Numbered from the stretch's first letter, positions 1-6,207 are shown. The stretch: DNA of 6,310 bases from an uncultured Bacilli bacterium (GCA_905236535.1 CAJOQN010000091.1:1-6310); one strand, 5' to 3'. Notes: generated from the letters alone by a model not told the origin. Numbers and translations: made by a program.

Positions 1-1
1 T

Positions 2-379
2 ATGTTTAATGAGTTTGAAGAAAGACTCGGAATTCATGATTTTAATTTAATCTTTCCTTCTATTCTTACTGATAGAGATCCATGCTTCGCTAATTATTTA
101 GGAATTGAATTTTCTCATTTAACCGGAGAAGAAAGATGCAAAGTTTTCTACTGTGATTCATATAGAAGTAACCAAAAGGGTAATGTCGAAAATATGAATA
201 AACAATTAAGAAAGTATTTTCCTAAAGGTAAATCAATTGATTATTTATCTAAGGAAGATATCACTTCTATCAACAATATCATCATCTCTCAAAAAGTAAT
301 GTCACTAGGTGGAAGCTCGCCGAAAGAAGTTTTTGAATCAATCTATGGTTCTAGACTTTTGTCATTGCTAATGAAATAA
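2..379 (+). CDS. IS30-family transposase, C-terminal part (5' end outside window)
   Basis: This is the C-terminal third of a DDE transposase that cuts and joins insertion-sequence ends. The first visible codon is an in-frame ATG at position 2, but the protein almost certainly starts upstream, because IS30 transposases are usually 300-400 residues and only 125 are seen. Numbering from that ATG, LTDRD (22-26) carries the second catalytic Asp (D24). The stretch from Y54 to G76, with VEN at 62-64 and RKYFPKG at 70-76, is the characteristic IS30 C-terminal block, with the catalytic Glu at E63. The SSPKEVF segment near 105-111 matches the usual TPxExF tail, so the 3' end looks complete. The first catalytic Asp and the N-terminal HTH lie outside the window. 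The D24-E63 spacing (38 residues between) is longer than in classical IS30, and DRDPCF replaces the usual DNGxEF. The protein resembles a recognised variant subgroup. Whether the element is intact cannot be judged here. Confidence 0.88.
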   Translation: MFNEFEERLGIHDFNLIFPSILTDRDPCFANYLGIEFSHLTGEERCKVFYCDSYRSNQKGNVENMNKQLRKYFPKGKSIDYLSKEDITSINNIIISQKVMSLGGSSPKEVFESIYGSRLLSLLMK

Positions 380-383
380 AAGA

Positions 384-420
384 TTATCACTCTCTAAGGG
401 AACGGAAATTAATTTGAGAA
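384..420 (+). repeat. Diverged direct repeat, copy 1
   Basis: This copy starts TTATCACT and ends TTAATTTGAGAA. Its last 20 bases (401-420) match 508-527 at 16 of 20 positions without gaps. The upstream TTATCACT also matches at the same relative place, allowing a 3-base gap. The two copies start 110 bases apart, immediately downstream of the transposase. They may be duplicated or nested IS30-type ends, which is inference. Confidence 0.5.
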
Positions 421-436
421 ACGGAAATAACCGTTT
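419..436. repeat. Inverted repeat AAACGG-N6-CCGTTT
   Basis: Two perfect 6-base arms (419-424 and 431-436) flank a 6-base AAATAA loop. The arm sequence AAACGG recurs at 547-552. On the plus strand it is followed by AATTTTC, so it might slow or end transcription leaving the transposase, but the U-tract is poor. On the minus strand it is about 180 bases past the CotH-like gene, with no U-tract. A role as transposase-binding site at an IS end is equally possible. Confidence 0.35.
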
Positions 437-493
437 AATTTTCGTGTGCTTTAAATTAGGAGAAATCGTTAACAAATTAAAAAGCAATTTCAG

Positions 494-527
494 TTATCAC
501 TAACTAAAACTGCATTTAATATGAGAA
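494..527 (+). repeat. Diverged direct repeat, copy 2
   Basis: This is the second copy of the repeat at 384-420. It starts TTATCACT and ends TTAATATGAGAA (11 of 12 bases shared with copy 1 in the final block). The region also contains a short 5-bp inverted repeat, AGTTA-TCAC-TAACT (492-505). It is a candidate IS terminal sequence or a remnant of one. Confidence 0.5.
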
Positions 528-612
528 TCAATCAGGTTTTTCTTAGAAACGGAATTTACTTTAAGAATTCACGCTGCAAACCATTTTGAAGTTTTAAATT
601 GTAGATTTTTCT

Positions 613-3072
613 CTAGCTAAGAGTGTCTTTTGAATAAACAGTGATGTAATCAAAGTTGTTAGCTCTAGAACCACTGACGAATTTAATTTCATTTTCCCCG
701 ACTTCTAAGAATTGACTGTTAAGACGGACTTCGACCCATTCGTGATATTGGTCAGAGCTGCAAGCAGGAACTTGGACATCTCTAATAGAGAGGCGTTCGC
801 CATTGATATAAAGTTTGAACATATCATTGAAGGCGGCTCCACCTTGTGGTTTAGCCACACAAGCAACAATGTATGCTTGTTTTCTTTTTGTAGCGGTGAC
901 AGTGAAGGTGATTTCTAAACCGGATTGATTGAGGTTTCCAACCCATCCACTATTGGAGGCTGGATAATCTTGACGGTTAAGTTTCTTCATTTCTTCGTTT
1001 GAGGTTTGAGCGTTTTCGGCTTCGTATTTATATGGAGTGCCTCTTTCAATTAAAGCAACATTGCCTTCACTGGTGGTTCCAGCAGAACTTTCTTTTTTAT
1101 GGGTGATGATATCATAACCATCTAACCATTCGCTGCTCATCCAGTTGAATCTAATTCTTAACCATTCATATAAAGCTTCAGCGTGTTCTCTTTCGGTTTG
1201 TAAATTACGGAGTTCCGCTCTAACTTCACCAGTTTCATCACCAGTGCCCCATTTATCAAAGTTAGCAGCATACATATCTTTATATTGTTGAGCGTTGGTG
1301 ATGCTGTCCAACCAATCTAAGACATCTTTAAGGATGTCAAAACTATATAATTCTCTATATTTCTCTTTAACCATGTTTCTGAACCATTCATGATTCATAA
1401 TGATGGATAACCATGGGTTAGAGCTAGTCGCAGCATAATAGCCTTGGCCACTGGTGCAGTAGTTACCGCTTCTAACAGCGTAGCAGCTATCAAAGTCCCA
1501 AGGAGCTTCGAATCTTAATAAGTGATTCGCGGCTTCTGCGCCGAAATCGACATCCATTAAGAATGAGGACCAAGCGACATCTGGGTCACAAGAAATTTCG
1601 GAAATGATATAAGTATCAACGAGTGATTTGATATCGATAGCGCCAGCAATCGCACTTTGAGCATCTAAAGTATTATCTTCAACAATTGCGGTGTAATCTT
1701 CGTTGAATTTATAGAATTTATTATCATATGTCGCATGATAAAGGATTAAGTAAACATTTTCCATATAATTGGAAATGAAATTTAATTGATCAGATGGATC
1801 ATCTTCTGAAACATCACCTTTAAGAGTGAATCCAGGAATGTTTGGTCTTTGGCTTCTATTGTTTAGAGTTCTAAAGCTTGCTCTGTTGTTATATGGAATG
1901 GTGAATGTGGCATCACCACCAGTAGCGCTACCATCATCAATGGTAAAGGCAAAGTCGCTATCGTTGTAGCTGAAGTTGGTGCTTCCGCCTCTTTCTTCGA
2001 TATAATAGCCATCATATTCGATGAAATATCCAATATCAGTGCCATTATAATTGCCATCAGCCAAACCAAGATCTCCGACATCGGTGATGCTTATTCTACC
2101 GTCTTTAACTTCTTGTTGAGCGGCTAATAAATAGGAACCCCAATATCTTTGTTGTCCCGTTCCATCGATGAAGTAAAGATTGATTGGTCTAAAGTTTGAG
2201 GAATAGAATCCGTCACTGCCAAGGATTAAATTGCCAAGATAGAAAGACATCGCATTTCTCATCATGGAGTGGTCTTTGACATCAGCGAGTAAGACCCAGT
2301 TTTTGAATTTGCCTTTAAAGCCAGGCATTGCTTGTTTTTTGTCAAATTTTAAACGATATGGTTTCTTTCTATAATTCGCTGTATAGTTACCACGAACCTT
2401 AATTTGGCAAGCCACATCCGTCATCGTTTGTTCTTCGCCCTCTAGAATTGAAACTGTACAACCGTAATAAGGACCTTTGTTATTCTTGGACGCGGTGGTT
2501 AAATATGTGTCTTCCATTATCGGAGCGGTACCTTCCTCTTCAAGAGGATTCAAAGTAACGACAATATTAGGAATTAAAGAATCAGCATCACAAGATGGTT
2601 TAAAGGAATAAGATTCATAAACCTCACCTTCTTTAGCAGGAAGGTTTGGATCGACACCATCATCGTCTTCACCTTCGTCAGGGGTCCACATATCATCTGG
2701 ATCCATAACTGTGAGTTTGAACGAATCAAAAACATTCTCATTGATAGAGGCTTTAATTGTTGTCGTTCCTTCGTTGACACCAACGATTTCGTTACCATCA
2801 ATGGTCGCTACAGAAGTTTTAGAAGATGTGACAGTGTAATTGTGGCCTGGCTCACTAACTGTGACGGTAAAGGCCATTCTTGAACCCATCGCAAGGGTGT
2901 CGCTATCGGCAGAAATGGAAATAGAGAGACCTTCACTAGAGCTGCTTGACTCACTATCTTCCTCTTCTTCAGAATCAACTGGTTCGGTATCATCAGGTTT
3001 GAAATTACATGAGGATAAAATGCTCGTTCCAATAAAAAGAGCGCAAAATAAAGCTAAGAATTGTTTTTTCAT
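613..3072 (-). CDS. Surface lipoprotein with BIG2, CotH-type kinase domain and CBM6/35-like module
   Basis: This is a predicted exported lipoprotein of 819 residues that probably phosphorylates a surface protein or glycan while bound to carbohydrate. A signal peptide ends in lipobox LSSC (19-22, C22 lipidated). An acidic/Ser linker follows (27-48), then a BIG2 Ig-like domain (about 49-124), a second acidic linker, a CotH kinase domain (about 155-655) and a jelly-roll module (about 681-816) that opens YEAENA and closes NFDYITVYS as in CBM6/CBM35. From memory of Bacillus subtilis CotH, the matching blocks are VRGNY (226-230), KKPYRLKF (236-243), WVLLAD (259-264), MMRN (270-273), D498 and PWDFD (524-528). 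Both catalytic-type Asp sites are therefore kept. I chose the second of two close ATGs. It lies 9 bases after AGG, exactly as in the SGNH gene, whereas the ATG at 3078 has only 3. The mature part has eight further Cys. The substrate is unknown and no CotB/CotG-like partner is in view. Confidence 0.85.
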   Translation of the reverse strand: MKKQFLALFCALFIGTSILSSCNFKPDDTEPVDSEEEEDSESSSSSEGLSISISADSDTLAMGSRMAFTVTVSEPGHNYTVTSSKTSVATIDGNEIVGVNEGTTTIKASINENVFDSFKLTVMDPDDMWTPDEGEDDDGVDPNLPAKEGEVYESYSFKPSCDADSLIPNIVVTLNPLEEEGTAPIMEDTYLTTASKNNKGPYYGCTVSILEGEEQTMTDVACQIKVRGNYTANYRKKPYRLKFDKKQAMPGFKGKFKNWVLLADVKDHSMMRNAMSFYLGNLILGSDGFYSSNFRPINLYFIDGTGQQRYWGSYLLAAQQEVKDGRISITDVGDLGLADGNYNGTDIGYFIEYDGYYIEERGGSTNFSYNDSDFAFTIDDGSATGGDATFTIPYNNRASFRTLNNRSQRPNIPGFTLKGDVSEDDPSDQLNFISNYMENVYLILYHATYDNKFYKFNEDYTAIVEDNTLDAQSAIAGAIDIKSLVDTYIISEISCDPDVAWSSFLMDVDFGAEAANHLLRFEAPWDFDSCYAVRSGNYCTSGQGYYAATSSNPWLSIIMNHEWFRNMVKEKYRELYSFDILKDVLDWLDSITNAQQYKDMYAANFDKWGTGDETGEVRAELRNLQTEREHAEALYEWLRIRFNWMSSEWLDGYDIITHKKESSAGTTSEGNVALIERGTPYKYEAENAQTSNEEMKKLNRQDYPASNSGWVGNLNQSGLEITFTVTATKRKQAYIVACVAKPQGGAAFNDMFKLYINGERLSIRDVQVPACSSDQYHEWVEVRLNSQFLEVGENEIKFVSGSRANNFDYITVYSKDTLS

Positions 3073-3080
3073 ACGCATAT

Positions 3081-3084
3081 ACCT
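3081..3084 (-). promoter_or_regulatory. Ribosome binding site choosing the downstream ATG
   Basis: The minus strand reads ATAGGTATATGCGTATG. The AGG is 9 bases from the second ATG (3072) but only 3 from the first (3078). The SGNH lipoprotein gene has the same ATAGGT at the same 9-base distance. This favours the start giving MKKQF, a typical lipoprotein N-terminus. Confidence 0.55.
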
Positions 3085-3093
3085 ATATCTATT

Positions 3094-3122
3094 ATTTTAA
3101 GAACAAATTATCAAAAAGTAAA
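3094..3122 (-). promoter_or_regulatory. Candidate sigma-A-type promoter of the CotH-like gene
   Basis: On the minus strand, TTTACT (3122-3117, 4 of 6 to TTGACA) and TAAAAT (3099-3094, 5 of 6 to TATAAT) are separated by 17 bases. Transcription would start near 3087, just ahead of the AGG at 3084-3082, giving a leader of about 15 bases. The DNA is AT-rich, so chance matches are common. Confidence 0.35.
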
Positions 3123-3153
3123 AATATAAAAACGCAAAATCTAATATTTGCAT
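3119..3153 (-). terminator. Candidate rho-independent terminator of the acetylesterase gene
   Basis: On the minus strand, ATGCAAA and TTTGCGT (3153-3147 and 3138-3132) form a 7-bp stem, including one T-G wobble, around an 8-base loop. A TTTTTATATTTT tract follows. It lies about 26 bases after the esterase stop codon and ahead of the CotH-like gene's candidate promoter, so the two minus-strand genes may be transcribed separately. The stem is weak. Confidence 0.42.
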
Positions 3154-3155
3154 CA

Positions 3156-3168
3156 TAACCTAAGGTTA
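3156..3168. repeat. 13-bp palindrome TAACCT-A-AGGTTA
   Basis: Perfect 6-base arms surround one central base in the 100-bp gap between the esterase and the CotH-like gene. It lies about 35 bases upstream of the candidate -35 box of the latter. It is too tight for a good RNA hairpin but has the shape of a small dimeric-regulator site. Only one copy was seen, so an operator role is a guess. Confidence 0.25.
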
Positions 3169-3178
3169 ATTTTTTAAA

Positions 3179-4192
3179 TTACAATAAAGAATCGAGGGCG
3201 TCGACACATCTTTGACCAACGGTTACCATATCTTTGAAACATTGATGCCAGTCATCGACACATCCTGGGGCTCTTTGTCCGTTTTCTTGAATGACGATTA
3301 AATCAGAAGTCTCTACGGTAGCGACTGCATTCATTGAAGATGCGACATTTTCTTGTTGAGTTCTAAGCTTAAAGTTGACTTCACGATTATAGCCAAAATA
3401 TGTGGTCGCACATTTAACCACCACGAAAGGCAAATTATCTTCATACCATTCATCTTCGGTGATTTCAGAAATATCAGTTCTAATATCATTGATAAATGTT
3501 CTTAAAAGGTTCCCGTAATTGGCGAGCCAATCCCCACCTAAATCAGCGTCGCTTTCGCCTTGAGACCACACCATCCCTAAAATGTTGACTTCATATCCAT
3601 CTTCGATGAGAGAGTTATACACTAACTTAAAGTTTTCAATAAACAATTTATAAAGAATACCAGTAGCTTTATTATCGGGGGTTGCGGTTGTAATATTCGG
3701 TTCATAATTCTCAGGCCATAAGGATCTTGGATACCAGTTTCCATAGACACCTGAAAGATTGCTGCTGACATTAGACATTGTCGTCCCACCTGCGGCAGTT
3801 TTAAAAATCAATAATTCATCTTCTTCGCCATATCGCTCATTTAAATATTTCGCCATTCCATATTCAGGACCGATATGATTTGGACTATATCCTAATCCAC
3901 CAGTCACTTCATCTCTATATTTTTCTTTAGTGGTCAAGAAATCTGAACCAATGGTGACTTCGTTTCCAATTAATGTTTTATCGGTCATTCCCGCATATCG
4001 AACATTTTCAAAAGTCTCTGTTTCATTATCTAAGATGGCAGAATATCCTGCGGCGTTACTTTGACCACCTAAAAGGATTAAGTCAATATATTTAGATTCT
4101 TCATGCGAATCAGGCTTTTGATTGTTATTACAAGCGCATAACAAAAAAGCAGAAACAGAAATTAAAGTAAAAGCGTTCACAATTTTTTTCAT
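3179..4192 (-). CDS. Lipoprotein SASA/CE6-type carbohydrate acetylesterase
   Basis: This is a 337-residue exported esterase, predicted to remove O-acetyl groups from a sugar (sialate, xylan or another glycan) at the outer membrane face. A hydrophobic signal ends in LCAC (18-21, C21 lipidated), followed by an Asn-rich spacer. The SASA/SGNH-fold blocks are all present: GGQSNAAG at 42-49 with nucleophile S45, GPEYGMAK at 108-115, WSQGESDA at 209-216, and D313-D-W-H316-Q as the DxxH pair of the triad. The length fits a single catalytic domain with no CBM. The start is forced, since an in-frame TAA lies at 4204-4202 and the next Met is residue 69. Upstream only AAAG is a weak SD, and a -10 box sits just ahead, so the leader may be very short. 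It runs divergently from the SGNH gene and in the same direction as the CotH-like gene 100 bases downstream. The mature part holds four Cys. The exact substrate cannot be read from sequence. Confidence 0.85.
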   Translation of the reverse strand: MKKIVNAFTLISVSAFLLCACNNNQKPDSHEESKYIDLILLGGQSNAAGYSAILDNETETFENVRYAGMTDKTLIGNEVTIGSDFLTTKEKYRDEVTGGLGYSPNHIGPEYGMAKYLNERYGEEDELLIFKTAAGGTTMSNVSSNLSGVYGNWYPRSLWPENYEPNITTATPDNKATGILYKLFIENFKLVYNSLIEDGYEVNILGMVWSQGESDADLGGDWLANYGNLLRTFINDIRTDISEITEDEWYEDNLPFVVVKCATTYFGYNREVNFKLRTQQENVASSMNAVATVETSDLIVIQENGQRAPGCVDDWHQCFKDMVTVGQRCVDALDSLL

Positions 4193-4207
4193 ATTTGTTC
4201 TTTAAAC

Positions 4208-4215
4208 ATTATAAT
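4208..4215. promoter_or_regulatory. Palindromic -10 element shared by divergent esterase and SGNH genes
   Basis: ATTATAAT is its own reverse complement, so it contains a perfect TATAAT on each strand: 4210-4215 (+) and 4213-4208 (-). It sits in the 69-bp gap between two divergent lipoprotein genes. Plus-strand transcription would start near 4222, about 40 bases before the ATG. Minus-strand transcription would start near 4201, about 9 bases before the ATG. The -35 matches are poor (TTCATA at 4188-4193 for the plus strand), so either polymerase orientation remains unproven. Confidence 0.42.
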
Positions 4216-4249
4216 TCCATATCTTGGATTTGATTAGTAAAATAAAAAT

Positions 4250-4253
4250 AGGT
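4250..4253 (+). promoter_or_regulatory. Ribosome binding site of the SGNH lipoprotein gene
   Basis: ATAGGTAAGCATTTATG places AGG 9 bases before the ATG at 4262. The same ATAGGT and spacing recur before the second ATG of the CotH-like gene. Confidence 0.55.
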
Positions 4254-4261
4254 AAGCATTT

Positions 4262-5188
4262 ATGAAACACAAAAAATTGTTATTAACATTATCTTTAGTG
4301 GCCCTCCTTTCAGCGTGTTCATCAAATAACAACAAGAAGAATTCTGATGATAAACCTGAAGTTGGGGATCCAGTATATTACATTCCAGAAGATGAAGATT
4401 TAGACACAAGCGTATCCGCGAATGATGCAATATATAGTGTCGAAAACGTCGAAGAAGTTCCAGGAAGCTTTCTTAAAGGGAAGAAAATTTATTGGTTAGG
4501 ATCTTCGGTCACATATGGCGCTTCATCAGAAGGTGAATCGATGGCAGATTTCATCGCTAAAAGAAGCGGTTGCACTTCCGTAAAAGAAGCGGTGTCTGGC
4601 ACTACCTTATTAAATGATGGCCTCACTGAAAACACCGGGGCTAAATCATATGTCAACCGCCTTATTACCTCTACCGCTTTTGATAAAGAGGAAGAAATTG
4701 ATGCTTTCGTATGTCAAATATCCACGAACGATTGTACGAACGATCGATTAAATAAAAGAGGAAGAATTACTGCTGATGACAAAATTGAGATGACGGACTT
4801 TAATGTTGCGACATCTTTAGGGGCGGTTGAATATATTATCGCTTATGTGATGGAAACGTGGGGCTGTCCAGTCTATTTCTATTCAGGTTCTTATTTCTCT
4901 GACGGAAGTAATAAAGTTCAAAGACAAAACAGCAATCCATTAGGAAGCGAATATCAAAAATTTGTGGGTCAAGTTCAACAAATCGCGGATAAATGGGATA
5001 GCTATTACGACTACAACGTTAAAGTGATTGACTTATATAACGATGAAGAATTTAATGCTCTCGCAAGTGACAAATATTATGGGTGGGCGATCAACGATCC
5101 AATTCATCCACGCAAGGCTGGATATTCCCAATGGTGGTCGCCTTATATTCAAAACTTTATCGAAAAAGATTTAGTGGAACTTTCATAA
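4262..5188 (+). CDS. SGNH/GDSL-family hydrolase lipoprotein
   Basis: This is a 308-residue exported serine hydrolase of the SGNH fold, expected to cleave an ester such as an acetyl or acyl group on a surface or environmental glycan or lipid. The signal peptide ends in LSAC (16-19, C19 lipidated). An Asn/Lys/Asp-rich spacer and an acidic stretch run to about residue 70. The family blocks follow. Block I is GSSVTYG (80-86), with S82 as nucleophile and Ser in place of the usual Asp of GDS. Block II has G113 in AVSGTT. Block III is STND with N156. Block V is D279-P-I-H282, completing the triad. The start at 4262 is supported by AGGT upstream. The gene is divergent from the acetylesterase and convergent with the alpha/beta hydrolase. 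Although both are esterases with an SGNH-type fold, their blocks differ clearly, so this is not a recent duplicate of the neighbour. Four Cys remain in the mature part. The substrate is unknown. Confidence 0.85.
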   Translation: MKHKKLLLTLSLVALLSACSSNNNKKNSDDKPEVGDPVYYIPEDEDLDTSVSANDAIYSVENVEEVPGSFLKGKKIYWLGSSVTYGASSEGESMADFIAKRSGCTSVKEAVSGTTLLNDGLTENTGAKSYVNRLITSTAFDKEEEIDAFVCQISTNDCTNDRLNKRGRITADDKIEMTDFNVATSLGAVEYIIAYVMETWGCPVYFYSGSYFSDGSNKVQRQNSNPLGSEYQKFVGQVQQIADKWDSYYDYNVKVIDLYNDEEFNALASDKYYGWAINDPIHPRKAGYSQWWSPYIQNFIEKDLVELS

Positions 5189-5208
5189 AAATATATAGGT
5201 TTTGCATT

Positions 5209-5236
5209 AAAAAGAGCCTTTTTGCAAGGCTTTTTT
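5209..5236. terminator. Bidirectional rho-independent terminator between convergent genes
   Basis: GCCTT (5216-5220) and AAGGC (5226-5230) form a 5-bp stem around loop TTTGC. TTTTTT follows on the plus strand, and on the minus strand TC then a TTTTT run (5213-5209). It can serve the SGNH gene ending at 5188 and the alpha/beta hydrolase ending at 5236. The plus-strand T-run overlaps the last base of the hydrolase stop codon, so this junction is very compact. Confidence 0.82.
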
Positions 5237-6162
5237 CATTTTTCGATAAATTCTTTAATTAGTTTTTGATATCTTGTCTTATCTAACAAATAACTCATTC
5301 CGTGGTCTGCATCTTTGAAAAGTTCATAACGAATTTTGTCTGGATTCTCTTCTGCTAATCTTTTAGAAAATTGATATGGAACAATGGAATCGCTATCGCC
5401 ATGAATGATGAGAATTTGATGATTGGAGTTTTTTACACTTTTATATGCTGATGATTTATTTAAGTTGGTGCGACCATAGATCAGCATGGCTAATGCGACA
5501 AAGGGATAAAGAAGCTTTGTTGGCAATTTTTGTTTCATCATTGTCGCATTGATAATTTCTTTAGGAGTGCAGAACGGACAGTCCGCGACAATCTTTATAT
5601 CATCAGGAGTGAGCTCCGCGGCCATCAAAACTGAAGCTCCGCCCATTGAGATACCGACCAAAATGATTTCAACATCATCTCCAAAAGTCTTTTTCGCATA
5701 TTCAATCCACGATAAGACATCTTTCTTTTCTCTATTACCAAAAGTAATGGTGTGTCCTTTGCTTTTACCATGGGCTCTTTCATCTACTAATATGACATTG
5801 AGGCCCATAGATATAACTTCATATGCTCCACCACTAAAGTCACGATATGCTGTTCCGCGATATCCATGGAACATAATGGCAACTTGCTTAGAAGCACTAT
5901 TCTTATAAACCCTTGCTCTTAATTTCTTTTTATCAAAAGAAGTAATGTAGGCATCTTCATAGGGAATATCTCTTAATCTATCAATCATTTGGTGGATTGT
6001 CTCTTTATAAGTTAAATATTGTCCATTATCAAAAGAGTGATAATCATCTAACTGATATTTTTTAGGAGAATAAAAGACTAAATGATAAAGAAAAAATTCG
6101 ATGATTAATAAGATGATGATTAATCCAAAAATAATTGAAGAAACAATAATCAAAGGTAGCAT
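5236..6162 (-). CDS. Membrane-anchored alpha/beta hydrolase (BEM46/ABHD-like serine hydrolase)
   Basis: This is a 308-residue serine hydrolase of the alpha/beta fold with one N-terminal membrane segment (about residues 3-30) and no lipobox. The family features are in order: HGYRG (99-103) for the oxyanion hole, DERAHGKS (127-134), the nucleophile elbow GISMGG (170-175) with S172, HGDSDSIVP (254-262) with acid D258, and DADHG (284-288) with base H287. The layout matches the broad group annotated as alpha/beta hydrolase or dienelactone-hydrolase-like proteins. The natural substrate is generally unknown and an esterase or lipase activity is inferred. The topology is not certain: an uncleaved anchor followed by KK at 34-35 leaves both orientations open. 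ATG 6162 is the only reasonable start, since an in-frame TAA lies at 6177-6175 and the next Met is residue 59. No SD precedes it. It ends in TGA and is a single-gene unit between two hairpin terminators. Confidence 0.87.
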   Translation of the reverse strand: MLPLIIVSSIIFGLIIILLIIEFFLYHLVFYSPKKYQLDDYHSFDNGQYLTYKETIHQMIDRLRDIPYEDAYITSFDKKKLRARVYKNSASKQVAIMFHGYRGTAYRDFSGGAYEVISMGLNVILVDERAHGKSKGHTITFGNREKKDVLSWIEYAKKTFGDDVEIILVGISMGGASVLMAAELTPDDIKIVADCPFCTPKEIINATMMKQKLPTKLLYPFVALAMLIYGRTNLNKSSAYKSVKNSNHQILIIHGDSDSIVPYQFSKRLAEENPDKIRYELFKDADHGMSYLLDKTRYQKLIKEFIEK

Positions 6163-6173
6163 ACAACTATTAT

Positions 6174-6203
6174 CTTATAAACTTTTTTAAAAAGATACGA
6201 CAA
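6174..6203 (-). promoter_or_regulatory. Candidate promoter of the alpha/beta hydrolase gene
   Basis: On the minus strand, TTGTCG (6203-6198, 4 of 6 to TTGACA) and TATAAG (6179-6174, 5 of 6 to TATAAT) are 18 bases apart. Transcription would begin about 5 bases before the ATG. An overlapping GATAAT at 6174-6169 would put the start at the ATG itself. Either fits the missing SD site. The evidence is only consensus resemblance in AT-rich DNA. Confidence 0.3.
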
Positions 6204-6207
6204 AAAG

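Larger units (their letters stand above)
380..612. other. Gene-free spacer between transposase and CotH-like gene; probable IS right flank
   Basis: No convincing reading frame lies in these 233 bases. The longest small frame with an ATG (521-589, 22 codons) has no SD site. The stretch holds a diverged direct repeat (384-420 and 494-527), a short inverted repeat (419-436) and a third AAACGGAA copy at 547-554. The position just after the transposase stop suggests that the right terminal repeat of the IS lies here, perhaps with remnants of an older end. The boundary cannot be fixed without the left end. No strong terminator for the minus-strand gene ending at 613 is visible. Confidence 0.5.

Noticed and set aside
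521..589. 22-codon plus-strand ATG frame after the transposase
   Set aside because: There is no SD, no similarity and it overlaps a repeat copy. It is best regarded as chance.
712..918. 68-codon plus-strand frame
   Set aside because: It is antisense to the carbohydrate-binding module of the CotH-like gene, with no independent support.
1863..2081. 72-codon minus-strand frame with hydrophobic residues resembling a small membrane protein
   Set aside because: It is a shifted frame inside the kinase domain. Conserved motifs run through the main frame on both sides without a break, so no frameshift or nested gene is indicated.
2574..3032. Two minus-strand frames (2574-2801 and 2808-3032)
   Set aside because: Both are alternative frames within the BIG2 and linker region of the CotH-like gene. 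The main frame is intact from signal peptide to CBM.
2840..3100. 86-codon plus-strand frame over the lipoprotein N-terminus
   Set aside because: Its Ser-rich translation mirrors the acidic/Ser linker on the minus strand. It is a shadow of the CotH-like gene.
5568..5580. CPFC (CxxC) in the alpha/beta hydrolase, residues 195-198, reminiscent of thioredoxin
   Set aside because: It falls in the strand and loop after the nucleophile region, where hydrolase relatives carry similar DSPF/DCPY sequences. There is no thioredoxin fold around it.
5549..5908. 119-codon open frame on the plus strand
   Set aside because: It lies antisense inside the alpha/beta hydrolase, whose full set of catalytic motifs is in the other strand. 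Its translation has no recognisable domain and there is no SD or terminator for it.
613..6162. Possible Mycoplasma-type code (UGA as Trp)
   Set aside because: The alpha/beta hydrolase ends at TGA and Trp positions in conserved motifs use TGG, so UGA behaves as a stop.
6182..6194. CTTTTTTAAAAAG near-palindrome upstream of the alpha/beta hydrolase
   Set aside because: It is pure A/T apart from its ends and has a one-base centre. Such runs are expected by chance in this AT-rich spacer.
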